In this document: piece by piece, positions 1 through 9,086 of the stretch
Position numbering within the stretch: position 1 is the first letter of the stretch
Layout: each line of letters opens with the position of its first letter
Assembly (NCBI RefSeq): GCF_023284045.1
Contig: NZ_JAKIKQ010000019.1
Location: forward strand, 1-64,000
Source: Shewanella kaireitica
GTDB lineage: Bacteria > Pseudomonadota > Gammaproteobacteria > Enterobacterales > Shewanellaceae
Direction: 5' to 3'
DNA length: 64,000 bases
Program-made: the position numbers and the translations under genes
Notes under the pieces: generated by a model
Databases searched by the model: none
Told to the model about the DNA's origin: nothing
What the model saw: only the letters and a program-made list of their open reading frames with translations

Positions 1-136
1 AGCTATTAAGCTATTAAGCTATTAAGCTATTAAGCTATTAAGCTATTAAGCTATTAAGCTATTAAGCTATTAAGCTATTAAGCTATTAAGCTATTAAGCT
101 ATTAAGCTATTGAACTATTGAACTATTGAACTATTA
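1..136. repeat. Octanucleotide tandem repeat, unit AGCTATTA, 17 copies
   Basis: Thirteen perfect head-to-tail copies of AGCTATTA fill 1-104. Four degenerate copies follow (AGCTATTG, AACTATTG, AACTATTG, AACTATTA) to 136, and the array may continue left of the window. The unit is not a multiple of three, and repeated TAA triplets close the frames, so the array is not coding. It ends 15 bp before the start codon of the first glycosyltransferase, so it lies where a promoter or leader would be. Arrays of this kind often change length by slipped-strand mispairing; an effect on transcription here is inference. Confidence 0.95.
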
Positions 137-151
137 GGGTATGAAGTAGAG

Positions 152-1105
152 ATGTCTAGTATGCCATTAGTAAGCGTAGCGGTTATAACCTACAATCAAC
201 AAGAATACATATCTGAAGCGCTAGAAAGCATTATATGTCAAAATGTAAAATTTAAATATGAAATCATTGTCGGTGACGATTGTTCGACTGATGGTACTTT
301 AAGTATTATAAATAGGTTTCAACATAGTAATCCAAACATAAAAGTACTTTCAAGGACCCAAAATTTAGGGCCAGCAAAGAACTTATATGATGTATTTAAC
401 CATTGTAAAGGCGACTACATATTTGTTTTAGAGGGTGATGATTTCTGGACAAATGTTAATAAAATGTCCGAGCAAGTTAATTTTTTGAGAGGTAATTCAA
501 AATATATAGCATGCACACATCGGTATTCAGTAGTTGATCACGATGGGAAAATAATACAGAAAGAATATGAAGGGCCGGGTAAGCCATCAAATGGTGACTA
601 TCAATTAAGTGATTTTGAATCTTATTTGTATATTGGGCACTTAGCAACACTGTGTTTTCGCAATATCTTTAAAGAAAAACAAATTGACACAACTCTAATT
701 ATTAATGGGCATCACTTCATAGCCGACATGTCTTTGAATCTACTGTTATGCTTGAATGGAAAAATTTTTGTTCATGAATATAATTCTGCGGTATCAAGGC
801 AAGTTATTAAAGATAGCGGCACTAACTATAAGTCAACGATTAGTCAAAAATGCCAAGTTAGAGAAAGAATCTTATATTTAGGTCGTCTTCGTGAGTTAAC
901 TTTGGATACTTATGGTGTGTTGGTTAATTTTAAGGATAAGAATGGAAACTACCTTTTATGGTCAATTTTATACTTGTTAAGATATCCGTCATCACATAAC
1001 TGGGAAGTTCTGCTGTTTGTGATAAAGCATGTCAAGCTAAAGAATACGTTAAATCTTTTATTAAATGAAGTGCTGGCGATAATTAAAAAAAGAAAAATTG
1101 TATGA
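152..1105 (+). CDS. Glycosyltransferase family 2
   Basis: A 317-residue GT-A fold glycosyltransferase that would transfer a sugar from a nucleotide-sugar donor to the growing lipid-linked repeat unit on the inner face of the membrane. The N-terminal Rossmann half shows the GT2 pattern: VSVAVITYNQ at the start, then VGDDCSTDGT near residue 40 and LEGDDFW near residue 95, the last holding the metal-binding acidic pair. The C-terminal third has no recognisable motif. A weak purine-rich stretch precedes the ATG at 152, and a second in-frame ATG lies three codons on. It overlaps the flippase gene by four bases (ATGA), so the two are probably translationally coupled. Very AT-rich, like the next four genes. 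Donor and acceptor cannot be told from sequence. Confidence 0.88.
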   Translation: MSSMPLVSVAVITYNQQEYISEALESIICQNVKFKYEIIVGDDCSTDGTLSIINRFQHSNPNIKVLSRTQNLGPAKNLYDVFNHCKGDYIFVLEGDDFWTNVNKMSEQVNFLRGNSKYIACTHRYSVVDHDGKIIQKEYEGPGKPSNGDYQLSDFESYLYIGHLATLCFRNIFKEKQIDTTLIINGHHFIADMSLNLLLCLNGKIFVHEYNSAVSRQVIKDSGTNYKSTISQKCQVRERILYLGRLRELTLDTYGVLVNFKDKNGNYLLWSILYLLRYPSSHNWEVLLFVIKHVKLKNTLNLLLNEVLAIIKKRKIV

Positions 1106-2508
1106 TTAAAAATTTAATTTGGAAATTTTTCGAAACTGTCTATGTAAACCTTTTTCAAGTTGTTTTATTTATAACCCTAGCTAGAATTTTGGCACCTGAG
1201 GATTTTGGTGTTATCGCAATTCTCACATCGATTAATGCTATCTTAAATGTTTTTGTAAACAATGGTTTAAATTTGGCTTTAATACAGAAAAAAGGTGTTG
1301 ATGACGGGGATTATTCATCGGTTTTAATTTTTTCTCTATTGTGCTCACTCATCATTTACGTTGTAATTTATTTGATATCAGAAAGTATTTCACATTTTTA
1401 TGAGATATCGGAAATAGAAATGCTTGTTAAAATAAGTGCTTTAGTTATTGTTTTTAATTCAATCAATATGGTGCAAAAAGCAAAGTTTACAAAAGAATTA
1501 CAGTTTAAAAAAATGGCCAACATTGGATTCGTTACTACGATGATTTCGGGGTCTACTAGTATAGTGCTTGCAATGAATGATTTTGGCGTATATTCTTTGA
1601 TTTTTTATCACCTTTCCTCGGTACTAGTTTCAATTATAATTTTTAGCATTCATTTTAAATGGTTCCCATCGTTAAAGTTTAATTTAAGTAGATTTCAAAA
1701 GCTTTTTAATTATGGTTATAAACTGTTCATCGTAAATATAATCGATGTGTTTTATTTGAATATGTATCCACTTATTATAGGGAAATTTTATAGTACGACA
1801 GAGCTAGGTTTTTATACTAATGGTAAGCAACTACCTTCGTTGTTTGCAAGTACGATTAATTCAACAATATCGTCGGTAACATTCCCTCATTTCTCTGAAA
1901 ACCAAGGTGATAAAGAAAAGTTACTTACAATACTGCGCTCCTCCATTGTAAATTCAAATTTCATTATTTTACCGATATTAATGATAATTTCAATTTCAGC
2001 ATCGGACATTATCAATATAGTATTGACTGAAAAATGGTCTCAAAGTGTAATTTATTTTGAGTTTTTCTGTTTATTTTTTTGTTTCCATCACCCATTTTCT
2101 TTATCAATTAGCGCACTAAACTCAGTTGGGAGAAGTGATATTTCAATGAAGATACAGCTTTTTTCAAAGTCGATTGCCATTATTTTATTAATTGTTTTTG
2201 TGAAATTTTCGCTTCTATATATAGTGGCAACTCAAATATTAACATCCGTAATTACACTTTTTATCTGTAGCTATTATTTATCAAAAACATTAAGATACAA
2301 GGTTTCAGACCAGATAAAGGACTTTGTACCATATTTATTTATCGCTTTGTTTTCATATTTTTTCTTATATTTGATGCGGTTTTCTTTTGAAAGCAATTTT
2401 TTAAATATTTGTATAAATACAGTTGTCGCGGCAACTATTTATCTAACTATATGTTCAATTTTAAAAGTAAATAAATTATCATTTTATTTACTTAGGTTTT
2501 TCAAGTAA
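1102..2508 (+). CDS. Wzx-type oligosaccharide flippase (MOP superfamily)
   Basis: A 468-residue integral membrane protein with about a dozen hydrophobic segments spread evenly over its length. This topology and the N-terminal pattern (KFFETVYVNLFQVVLFITL, then RILAPEDFGVIAI) fit the polysaccharide-synthase branch of the MOP superfamily. Such proteins move undecaprenyl-diphosphate-linked repeat units to the periplasm. It sits between glycosyltransferase genes and four genes upstream of a polymerase candidate, the usual Wzx/Wzy arrangement. The start overlaps the preceding stop (ATGA). A second flippase of this superfamily is encoded at 33794-35221, so the window carries two export systems. Confidence 0.87.
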   Translation: MIKNLIWKFFETVYVNLFQVVLFITLARILAPEDFGVIAILTSINAILNVFVNNGLNLALIQKKGVDDGDYSSVLIFSLLCSLIIYVVIYLISESISHFYEISEIEMLVKISALVIVFNSINMVQKAKFTKELQFKKMANIGFVTTMISGSTSIVLAMNDFGVYSLIFYHLSSVLVSIIIFSIHFKWFPSLKFNLSRFQKLFNYGYKLFIVNIIDVFYLNMYPLIIGKFYSTTELGFYTNGKQLPSLFASTINSTISSVTFPHFSENQGDKEKLLTILRSSIVNSNFIILPILMIISISASDIINIVLTEKWSQSVIYFEFFCLFFCFHHPFSLSISALNSVGRSDISMKIQLFSKSIAIILLIVFVKFSLLYIVATQILTSVITLFICSYYLSKTLRYKVSDQIKDFVPYLFIALFSYFFLYLMRFSFESNFLNICINTVVAATIYLTICSILKVNKLSFYLLRFFK

Positions 2509-2536
2509 CATTATTACAATATGAAGGTTTACTATC

Positions 2537-3733
2537 ATGGAATTTTTTACGGTTTGTAACTGTGCGTATCTTCCCAAAGTTTATGCGCTAGCCGATTCTT
2601 TAAATATGCAAAACGGGTGTGTTTTAAATATCGTTTTGTTTGATAAAAAAAGAAAGATTAAAGAATATGAGTTTGCGAATATTCATTGGATAGAGGATTT
2701 AGATGTACCAAGCTTTTCTACTTTGTCATTTAAATATACGGTTATTGAGCTTACTACTGCATTAAAGCCTTGGTTAGCTAAATTTTTTCTTAAGAGTTTA
2801 CCAACTGAGAAAATCGTCTTCCTTGACCCTGATGTATATGTATATGGGAGTTTCGACTATTTAGATGATTTGCTAAATGATAACCCATTCATTGTAACGC
2901 CGCATTACCTTACACCAATAAGTCATGGAGCGGTAAATGATCAACAATTAATGCGTTTTGGTAATTATAATTTAGGATTTTTTGCTGCAAATGATTCCAT
3001 GGATTCAATAAGTTTTCTTACATGGTGGGAGGAACGTTGTTTTGAAAATGCATTTGATGACCCTCAGTTTGGAGTCTTTACAGATCAAAAATGGGTAACT
3101 TTAGGTAAGTTGTTTTTCGATTTTATTTATGTGATTAAGCATCCAGGTTATAATGTCGCTTATTGGAACTTACACGAAAGAACTGTAACTAGTGAGAATG
3201 AAAAAAGTCATAATGTAAATAATGAGAATCTTGTTTTCATTCATTTTAGTTCCTTCAACTTCAATACTCCTTCGAAGTTGTCTAGAAATAAATTTGATTT
3301 TGGCGCTAACGATAGTGGTTCGATAGAGGCATTATCTGAAAAATATAAAATTGAAGTAGTTAAATATGAAAAATCTGTGGAAAATAATGTATACTCTTAC
3401 GATTACATGTCTAATGGACAGTACATATCTCCGACGCTAAGACGAGCCTATTTTTCTTGTTTTGAAGAGTTTAAAGATATAGAAAACCCCTTTGATAGTA
3501 AGTCTGTAGTTGGAAAATTTGCCAGTAGAAATAATCTTTTGACTTCTGTAGGAGATAATTATTCAGCAATGAGCTTTAAGGATGTAAGTAACAATCAAGG
3601 TAAGTTTAAGTTTATATTTTTCTGCATGAGAATTATTCTTAGGTTGTTAGGTCCGAACAAGTATATGTCATTTTCGAGATTGCTAGTGTTTCTTTCTCGT
3701 TATCATACTTTACCAGATATGTGGAGAAAGTGA
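2537..3733 (+). CDS. Glycosyltransferase, GT8-like with DxD motif
   Basis: A 398-residue soluble protein. The N-terminal half resembles GT8-type transferases: FFTVCNCAYLPKVYALADSL at the start, and LDPDVYVYGSF near residue 96, the hydrophobic-flanked DxD that binds the metal and nucleotide-sugar. A tryptophan- and histidine-rich stretch around residues 200-240 (HPGYNVAYWNLHER) fits an acceptor or donor pocket. The last 130 residues match nothing I recognise. AAGG lies about ten bases before the ATG. It follows the flippase by 28 bp and touches the next gene by one base, so it is in the same operon. Sugar specificity is unknown. Confidence 0.7.
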   Translation: MEFFTVCNCAYLPKVYALADSLNMQNGCVLNIVLFDKKRKIKEYEFANIHWIEDLDVPSFSTLSFKYTVIELTTALKPWLAKFFLKSLPTEKIVFLDPDVYVYGSFDYLDDLLNDNPFIVTPHYLTPISHGAVNDQQLMRFGNYNLGFFAANDSMDSISFLTWWEERCFENAFDDPQFGVFTDQKWVTLGKLFFDFIYVIKHPGYNVAYWNLHERTVTSENEKSHNVNNENLVFIHFSSFNFNTPSKLSRNKFDFGANDSGSIEALSEKYKIEVVKYEKSVENNVYSYDYMSNGQYISPTLRRAYFSCFEEFKDIENPFDSKSVVGKFASRNNLLTSVGDNYSAMSFKDVSNNQGKFKFIFFCMRIILRLLGPNKYMSFSRLLVFLSRYHTLPDMWRK

Positions 3734-4608
3734 TGTTTTATAAAGTTAAATACATTTTTGTTCACTGTTATCTTTATGTGGGTTATCTATATGCTTCAGT
3801 TTTTTCGTTATTGAAGGTCATATTTTTTAGTAATGTTTTTTTGGGCTTGAAAAAAACATTTTTACGCAAGTCGGATGAGTGTGTAGTTCTTGGGAATGGT
3901 CCCTCTATAAACTCAGCCTTCGAAGAAAATATTTCTTTTTTCAACGATAAGGATATATATGTAGTTAATTATTTCGCCTTAACAAAATATTTTGATTACT
4001 TGAAACCCAGTTGTTATGTTCTCCTCGATCCACTCCTGTTCCCAAATAGTTCATCCGATCTGGAGTCTAATAACAAGTTAAATGATTTAATCAATGCTCT
4101 TAATGATGTTTCTTGGGATTTAACAATATATGTTCCTTATAAATTTAAAGGTTCTATAATATTTAGTAAGTTTGATAATAGGAATTTGGAATTCACTTTC
4201 TTTAATTCCACTCCGATTGACACAGGAACACGGCTTAATTATTTATTTTATTCTTTGTCATTGGGTATGCCTACTCCACAAACAGTCATTAATGCCGCCA
4301 TATTTATTGCAGTCAATAATGAATACAGTAAAATTCATCTGTTTGGAGTAGAGCAATCTTGGATTAAAGATTTGTCAGTGTCAGATAATAATGAAATTAG
4401 TGTAAGTCTTGACCATTTTTATGCCGGTCAAAGTTCGCTGGGTAGACATAGTTCACTTAATACTCTGTCAGCATTTTTACATACTCAGTTTCTTTGTTTC
4501 AAGAGCCATGAAATCTTAAATCAATACGCAATACATAGAAATGTCATGATTTTTAATCGCACTCCTAACTCTTACATTGATGCTTATAGAAAAGTAGTTG
4601 AAAAATAA
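3733..4608 (+). CDS. Unassigned polysaccharide-cluster protein, DUF115/sialyltransferase-like
   Basis: I do not recognise the exact family. The 291-residue product begins with a hydrophobic segment (about residues 5-30). A Rossmann-like stretch VVLGNGPSINSAFE follows near residue 50, then NYFALTKYFDYLKPSCYVLLDP. This layout recalls the DUF115 (Maf, motility accessory factor) and GT42 sialyltransferase folds. HLFGVEQSW near residue 205 and LDHFYAG near residue 232 are conserved-looking patches. The ATG at 3733 overlaps the previous stop by one base (TGATG) and has GGAG eight bases upstream. That makes it a better start than the in-frame GTG at 3721. A role in adding or modifying a sugar is inferred from position. 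Confidence 0.6.
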   Translation: MFYKVKYIFVHCYLYVGYLYASVFSLLKVIFFSNVFLGLKKTFLRKSDECVVLGNGPSINSAFEENISFFNDKDIYVVNYFALTKYFDYLKPSCYVLLDPLLFPNSSSDLESNNKLNDLINALNDVSWDLTIYVPYKFKGSIIFSKFDNRNLEFTFFNSTPIDTGTRLNYLFYSLSLGMPTPQTVINAAIFIAVNNEYSKIHLFGVEQSWIKDLSVSDNNEISVSLDHFYAGQSSLGRHSSLNTLSAFLHTQFLCFKSHEILNQYAIHRNVMIFNRTPNSYIDAYRKVVEK

Positions 4609-4612
4609 CGTT

Positions 4613-5653
4613 ATGATTTTAGCTTCTTTATCTTTACTGTCTTTGTTTTCATTTTTTTCATTTTTTGAAAAAGGCTTGGCTAAATCACCATTTTATATTT
4701 TTTTATTTGTTACTTTAGTCTTGTTTGCGACATTTCGTGATGGCTCTTCTTTACCGGATTATGATACTTACACCCATCTTTTTCATAATGTAGTGCATGG
4801 GCAATCTGATTATTTCATTGAAATATCTTTTACTTTATTAGCTCGGTTGGCTAATTTAATTTCGAGTGACAATTTCTATGTATTATTTTTTCTATATGCT
4901 TTTGTTGCGATTTTAGTAAAGTTCAAAGCGATTGTGTTTTTCTCCCCTTTTCCATTTTACTCATTCGTTGTTTATCTTTCTAACTATTTTATTATCCATG
5001 AGTTAATTCAAATAAGAGCTGGTGTTGCGGTTGCTTTAGTATTCATTTCTTTTTATTTTATTTTTCATAGAAGCTTTTATAAGTACTTTTTTGTGATTGC
5101 AGCAGCTACTTTCTTTCACTATTCTTCGTTTATTTTTTTACTGCTTTATTTTATCGATCCTTATAGAATAAAAAGAAGTTACATCGTATTATTGATTCCA
5201 TTTTCATATTTCTTCATGCTTCTTTTTTCTTCGTCTTTATTCTATGATATTTTACTCTCTATAATCCCATTTGAAGGGCTTGTAAGTAAGCTCGTTACCT
5301 ATTCTGCAAATGGTGACTCTAGTATAAATGTTTTTGGTTTTTTCATTATCTCTAGAATAATTGTTTTGTGCTTTTTTTCTTATCATTACCAGATGCTTTC
5401 TAGAAAGCATATATACTTCCCGTTTTTTTTGTTATTGTATTCTATAGGGATCTTTTTTTATATTTCTTTATCTTCATTTCCTCATATGGGCGTCAGGTTA
5501 GGTTATTCTTTGATGTACTCGGAGGTTTTTTTAATTCCTTATCTAATATGTATTTTTAAGGGGTATTTTGTTTCACGTTTTATCGTCGTACTTTATTCTT
5601 TGCTCGCGTTTTTAACTAATGTGCTATTTACAAGTTATTTTCATTGGAGTTGA
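4613..5653 (+). CDS. EpsG-like / Wzy-type polysaccharide polymerase candidate
   Basis: A 346-residue membrane protein with about nine to ten hydrophobic segments. The feature FATFRDGSSLPDYDTYTHLF near residue 45, after the second segment, is typical of the EpsG family (Arg plus an Asp/Tyr-rich loop). EpsG proteins sit where Wzy polymerases do and are thought to join repeat units in the periplasm. ATG at 4613 follows the previous stop by four bases. A TTG at 4598 would add five residues and overlap the upstream gene. It is the last intact gene of the AT-rich block before the insertion sequences, so this operon may once have continued further. Confidence 0.75.
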   Translation: MILASLSLLSLFSFFSFFEKGLAKSPFYIFLFVTLVLFATFRDGSSLPDYDTYTHLFHNVVHGQSDYFIEISFTLLARLANLISSDNFYVLFFLYAFVAILVKFKAIVFFSPFPFYSFVVYLSNYFIIHELIQIRAGVAVALVFISFYFIFHRSFYKYFFVIAAATFFHYSSFIFLLLYFIDPYRIKRSYIVLLIPFSYFFMLLFSSSLFYDILLSIIPFEGLVSKLVTYSANGDSSINVFGFFIISRIIVLCFFSYHYQMLSRKHIYFPFFLLLYSIGIFFYISLSSFPHMGVRLGYSLMYSEVFLIPYLICIFKGYFVSRFIVVLYSLLAFLTNVLFTSYFHWS

Positions 5654-5876
5654 TGAGTGCTAAGTCGCAAGTTTTTATGGGAGCCCCTTCAGTTGAGTAC
5701 TTTTTTAGTTACTTTAATTTATAGGTTCGAATTTAGTTTATAATATTTGAAACTTTAATCGATAGCTCCCGTGTTAGTTGCTAGAACACTAGACTCCTTT
5801 GAATAACAAGGTTTTTTAAAATCTATTCTTGAATATTTCTGACTATTTTTTATTAGGTACTGGGCCAGGGTAGGAC
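5654..5876. other. Spacer between polymerase gene and IS50-like element
   Basis: AT-rich sequence without a supportable gene. No good terminator hairpin was seen. It ends in the nine-base stretch that is nearly repeated on the far side of the IS50-like element. Confidence 0.6.
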
Positions 5877-7437
5877 CTGACTCTTATACACAATTTAGCA
5901 ACTAGGGATAGACCTAGCAAACGATTTGAGAGGCCATAGTCTATCACTAACCTCAACAGCTTTAATATCATGCTTCCACTCATTCACAATACAACTGATT
6001 GGGCTCAAGCCATGTTCGGTACAGCCCAGAACGGTGATAATCGAAGAACTCAACGCTTAGTCGATATTGCCAGTCAGCTTCGCTGACAACATAGGTCGCT
6101 CAGCGGTTTACGCTTGTGATGGTCTGGACTGTTTGGTTGAAGGCACCTACCGTTTTATTCGCAACTAGAAGATCGACGCTAGAGCTTTTCGTCGTTCAGT
6201 TTTTGATGCCAAAGCCGCACTAGCTGTTCCTGTGATGAAGTCTTGCTGATGGAAGACACAACCTCTTTGAGTTTCAGACATGGCGGTGCGACGAAGCTGG
6301 GTAAACTGGGCAAAACCACTGACAAGGCACGTGGTTGGAGGGTTCACAATAGCTTTATGATTGGTGCCGCTACTGGATGCCCCCTCTGTCTTGTCTATTA
6401 AGAGTGGTGGATGCTTCCGGACGAAGCCGATGGCACAACAGAGCCCGAAAGCGGCAAATAGGTAGCGGCCTCAGCCAGCGTTCTCCGCTGTTTTGGCGAC
6501 CAAATGCACAAGGCGATCACCGTTTGCGGCCGCGAGGCTGATATCTTTGTTTACCTGCAAGAGAAAAGCGAGTTGCAAGAACGTTTCGTGGTTCGCGCAA
6601 AGCACCACAGGAGCATTGAGCAGGCCGAGCTTAAGTTATTTCCACACCTTGCCGCTCAACCTGAGCTTGGACGTTATCAACTGGATATTCAACAAAAAGG
6701 CATGCACGACAGCAAAGGAGCGCGCAAGAATCGCAAAGCAAGAACAACTGAATTTTCGCTGCACGCTGTACATGTCACCTTTAGTCAAGGAGGGCAGAAA
6801 GTCATGCTCAATGCGGTCTTTGCCCAAGAGCAAAGTACGGCAGATGAAGAGGCGAGATTATCGTGGCTTCTGCTGACCAGTGAGCCCGTAGAACCTATAA
6901 ACAAGCCATGAAAATCATCCGCGTCTACTCGCAGCGCTGGCGCGTGGAGGATTACCACAAAGCTTGGAAAACCGGTGCGGGCGTAGAGCGTCAAGGCATG
7001 ACTGAGCCTGAAAACCTTGAGCGAATTGTCTTGATCTTAGCCTTTGTCGCCATCAGGCTGATGCAACTGCGTGAAATCCAGACTTTAGCTGTGCAGCTCA
7101 AAGCTCGCGGCCTGAAGGAGCAAGCCGAAGCGATTGAGTTACAGCCCTGCAGAAACGTGCTCACACAAGATGAGTGGCGCATTCTCTATCTTAATGCTAA
7201 CAAGAGAGGTGGCCGCTATCCTAAAAAGCTACCTAGTGAAGTCACTACGCTCAAATGGGCATACAAAGCCATATCCAAGCTTGGCGGCTTCTACGATTCT
7301 AAGCGAACAGGCATTGCCAGTTGGGCAACCATGTGGCTTGGCTGGGACAAACTGCAGGATATGCTGAGTGGATACTATCTGAGCAAGGAAACGGCTGAGT
7401 TGATAGGTTTTTAGACTGAAATGTGATCAAGAGACAG
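5877..7437 (+). mobile_element. Decayed IS50/Tn5-like insertion sequence (IS4 family)
   Basis: The left end reads CTGACTCTTATACACAATT (5877-5895), differing at one position from the outer end of Tn5/IS50 as I remember it. The right end AAATGTGATCAAGAGACAG (7419-7437) closely matches the complement of the IS50 inner end. The length of 1561 bp is near that of IS50 (about 1.53 kb). The flanks carry near-identical 9-mers, GGTAGGACC (5869-5877) and GGTCGGACC (7438-7446), as expected for a 9-bp target duplication with one substitution; the left copy overlaps the element end by one base. The only gene inside is a broken transposase, so the element cannot move by itself. Confidence 0.9.
5970..7414 (+). 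pseudogene. IS50-like transposase, broken by frameshifts and stops
   Basis: Fragments in all three frames line up with Tn5 transposase from end to end. The ATG at 5970 gives TDWAQAMFG and RRTQRLVDIASQLR before a TGA near 6084. GTYRFIRN then precedes a TAG. MEDTTSLSFRH from 6248 keeps the first catalytic Asp but meets stops near 6400 and 6460. A frame from 6504 to 6911 gives VCGREADIF and LLLTSEPVEP. A frame from 6908 to 7414 gives the YSQRWRVEDYHKAWK signature with the catalytic Glu, and ends in RTGIASWATMWLGW. The second catalytic Asp (CDREAD in Tn5) has become Gly (GGC at 6528-6530). The protein would be inactive even without the frameshifts. Confidence 0.92.
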
Positions 7438-7446
7438 GGTCGGACC

Positions 7447-7469
7447 ATAAGTGTTTTTTACCCATGCTC
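7447..7469. other. Short spacer between the two insertion sequences
   Basis: Only 23 bp separate the putative target duplication of the IS50-like element from the left end of the IS903-like element. It ends in CCCATGCTC, which is nearly repeated after the second element. Confidence 0.6.
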
Positions 7470-8510
7470 GGCGTTGTCGCCTAAATCTAAGGAACCATTT
7501 GGCCGTTCTGTGATCTGATCTTGTTAGTACTACAACGAGACAGGCTTCATGGGCAAATCTAAACGTAAAATAATTAACTGGAAACAGGACAATCAAGTAT
7601 TAGTCAATTAAGGTTCGGTTGCTTTTTCGGCTGGGTGAATCAGCCATCAATGCTTTGCACTGCAAAGCCCATCACGGCGGTCGTGGTAGAGGTTTTCAAT
7701 TTAGTGATACAGCGATTGAAACCGACCTCATGTTCAAAGGCGTATTTGCGGGCAACTGAAGGCTTCATAAATTCTCTTTTTCGACTGATGGATGTGCCAT
7801 TAGCTGCACCGGATTACACTTGTATAAGCAAGCGGGCAAAGACTGTTGAGGTTAAGTATCGTAACCTCTGTAGAGGTCCCGTTACTCATCTTGTCGTTGA
7901 TTCAACAGGATAGAAGATTTACGGTGAAGGTGAACGGAAAACGCGGAAGCACGGTAAGGAGTGCCGGCGCACATGGCGTAAGTTGCACCTCGGGATTGAC
8001 GCAGAGACTCTCGATGTTGTATCAGCCGAAGTCAGGCTCGTTAAAGTCGCTGATAACTAAGTATTACCGACAATGCTCAACCCGCTTCGCCGAAAGCTAA
8101 ATCAGTTCTCAGCTGATGGTGCATACGACACAAAAGAGTGCCATATATTACTGCAACGCAAAGGTGCAAAACCAACGATTCCACCGCGTTCAAAGCAGGA
8201 TACTGGGAAGATGGTCACCCGCGAAATGAAGCTGTTGAAGCATTGAAATCTGGGACGTTAAAACAATGGAAAGATGACAATGGTTACCATCAAAGCTCGC
8301 TATCGGAGACTGCGATGTATCGCGACAAACAACTCATCAGCTCCAAGTTAAGCTTTCGTGATTACAATGCACAGGTAGGTGAAGCTTTGGCTGGTGTAAA
8401 GGCGATGAACAAAGTCATAGAGCTAGGCATGCCTGTTAGACAGATAACTCCATAAACACAGAAAACCTTGGTATAGCGGCATCTCAAGCAGTTATTTGAT
8501 CAACAACGCC
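7470..8510 (+). mobile_element. Decayed IS903-like insertion sequence (IS5 family)
   Basis: The left end GGCGTTGTCGCCTAAATC (7470-7487) and the complement of the right end (8490-8510, GGCGTTGTTGATCAAATAAC) agree at about 13 of 18 positions, including the first eight. The span of 1041 bp is close to the 1057 bp of IS903. CCCATGCTC (7461-7469) and CCCATACTC (8510-8518) flank it, an 8-of-9 match that fits a 9-bp target duplication sharing one base with the right end. The single transposase gene inside is broken. Confidence 0.85.
7549..8455 (+). pseudogene. IS903-like transposase (IS5 family), frameshifted
   Basis: The ATG at 7549 starts MGKSKRKIINWKQDNQ, matching the IS903-group transposase N-terminus, but a TAA follows near 7609. 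HHGGRGRGFQFSDTAIET continues in one frame. RATEGFINSLFRLMDVPL and SPDYTCISKRAKT-like sequence (7635-7913) is in the next, ending VVDSTG just before a TAG. A third frame (8138-8455) gives GYWEDGHPRNEAVEALKSG and RDYNAQVGEALAGVKAMNK, then stops at 8455. At least three frame changes and several stops separate these blocks. The gene is dead but recognisable over its full length. Confidence 0.9.
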
Positions 8511-9086
8511 CCATACTCCATAAGCTCGTTAGAAAAATATTTCAAGGTGGTTATTATTCGCTCGACCGATCTTTAGGTTTCTATTTTATTCTGGCTTTAA
8601 CACTGGATTCGACTCTCGACATAATCGAAGCGATGTTGACACTACGCTGTAAAAAATAAAATCCAAAAGATGTTCAGGCTATATCAAAAACTGCGAGGCG
8701 GTTGGTGAGGTGATGCTCAATGCAGATAAAGAGTCGGAAACGGCGGAAAGAAATGTAGCTTAATATTTATGAAAGGGTTTAGCTAGCTTGAAAAACATCG
8801 ACAGGGTACTGTATTATCTTCGTGCATAACATTTGACAATATCATTGGGGCTCAAGAGTTTGGTAAGCGTGTTTAAATCTCTTGAAGCAAGAAATAAGCT
8901 TTAAAGTTAGCATTCAACGTAAACAAATTAAATGTGCAACGGATGTGAACTTGCTTAGAAGCCTTATATGAAAAGGACATTGAATCGGTTTCCGTTTCTA
9001 TCACGAGTCTTATGTGCTGCATGACTTCGTAATCTTACTCTGTTTTCGATTTCGAAAATATATACATTCTAAATAGGATTAACTAA
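8511..9086. other. 576-bp gap upstream of rmlB, no gene seen
   Basis: All frames are interrupted by stops and no fragment resembles a known protein. The last 100 bases are AT-rich and must hold the rmlB ribosome binding site (AGGA at 9075-9078). A promoter for the rml operon is expected here. A TTGACA near 8829 has no convincing -10 partner. Confidence 0.5.

Noticed and set aside
1..136. CRISPR array
   Set aside because: The 8-bp units are directly adjacent, without spacers.
6165..6994. Minus-strand open frames of 60-69 codons across the IS50-like element
   Set aside because: They are antisense shadows of the transposase remnant, which explains the region better.
8829..8860. TTGACA as a sigma-70 -35 box upstream of rmlB
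   Set aside because: No TATAAT-like box follows at 16-18 bp, and it is more than 220 bp before the gene.
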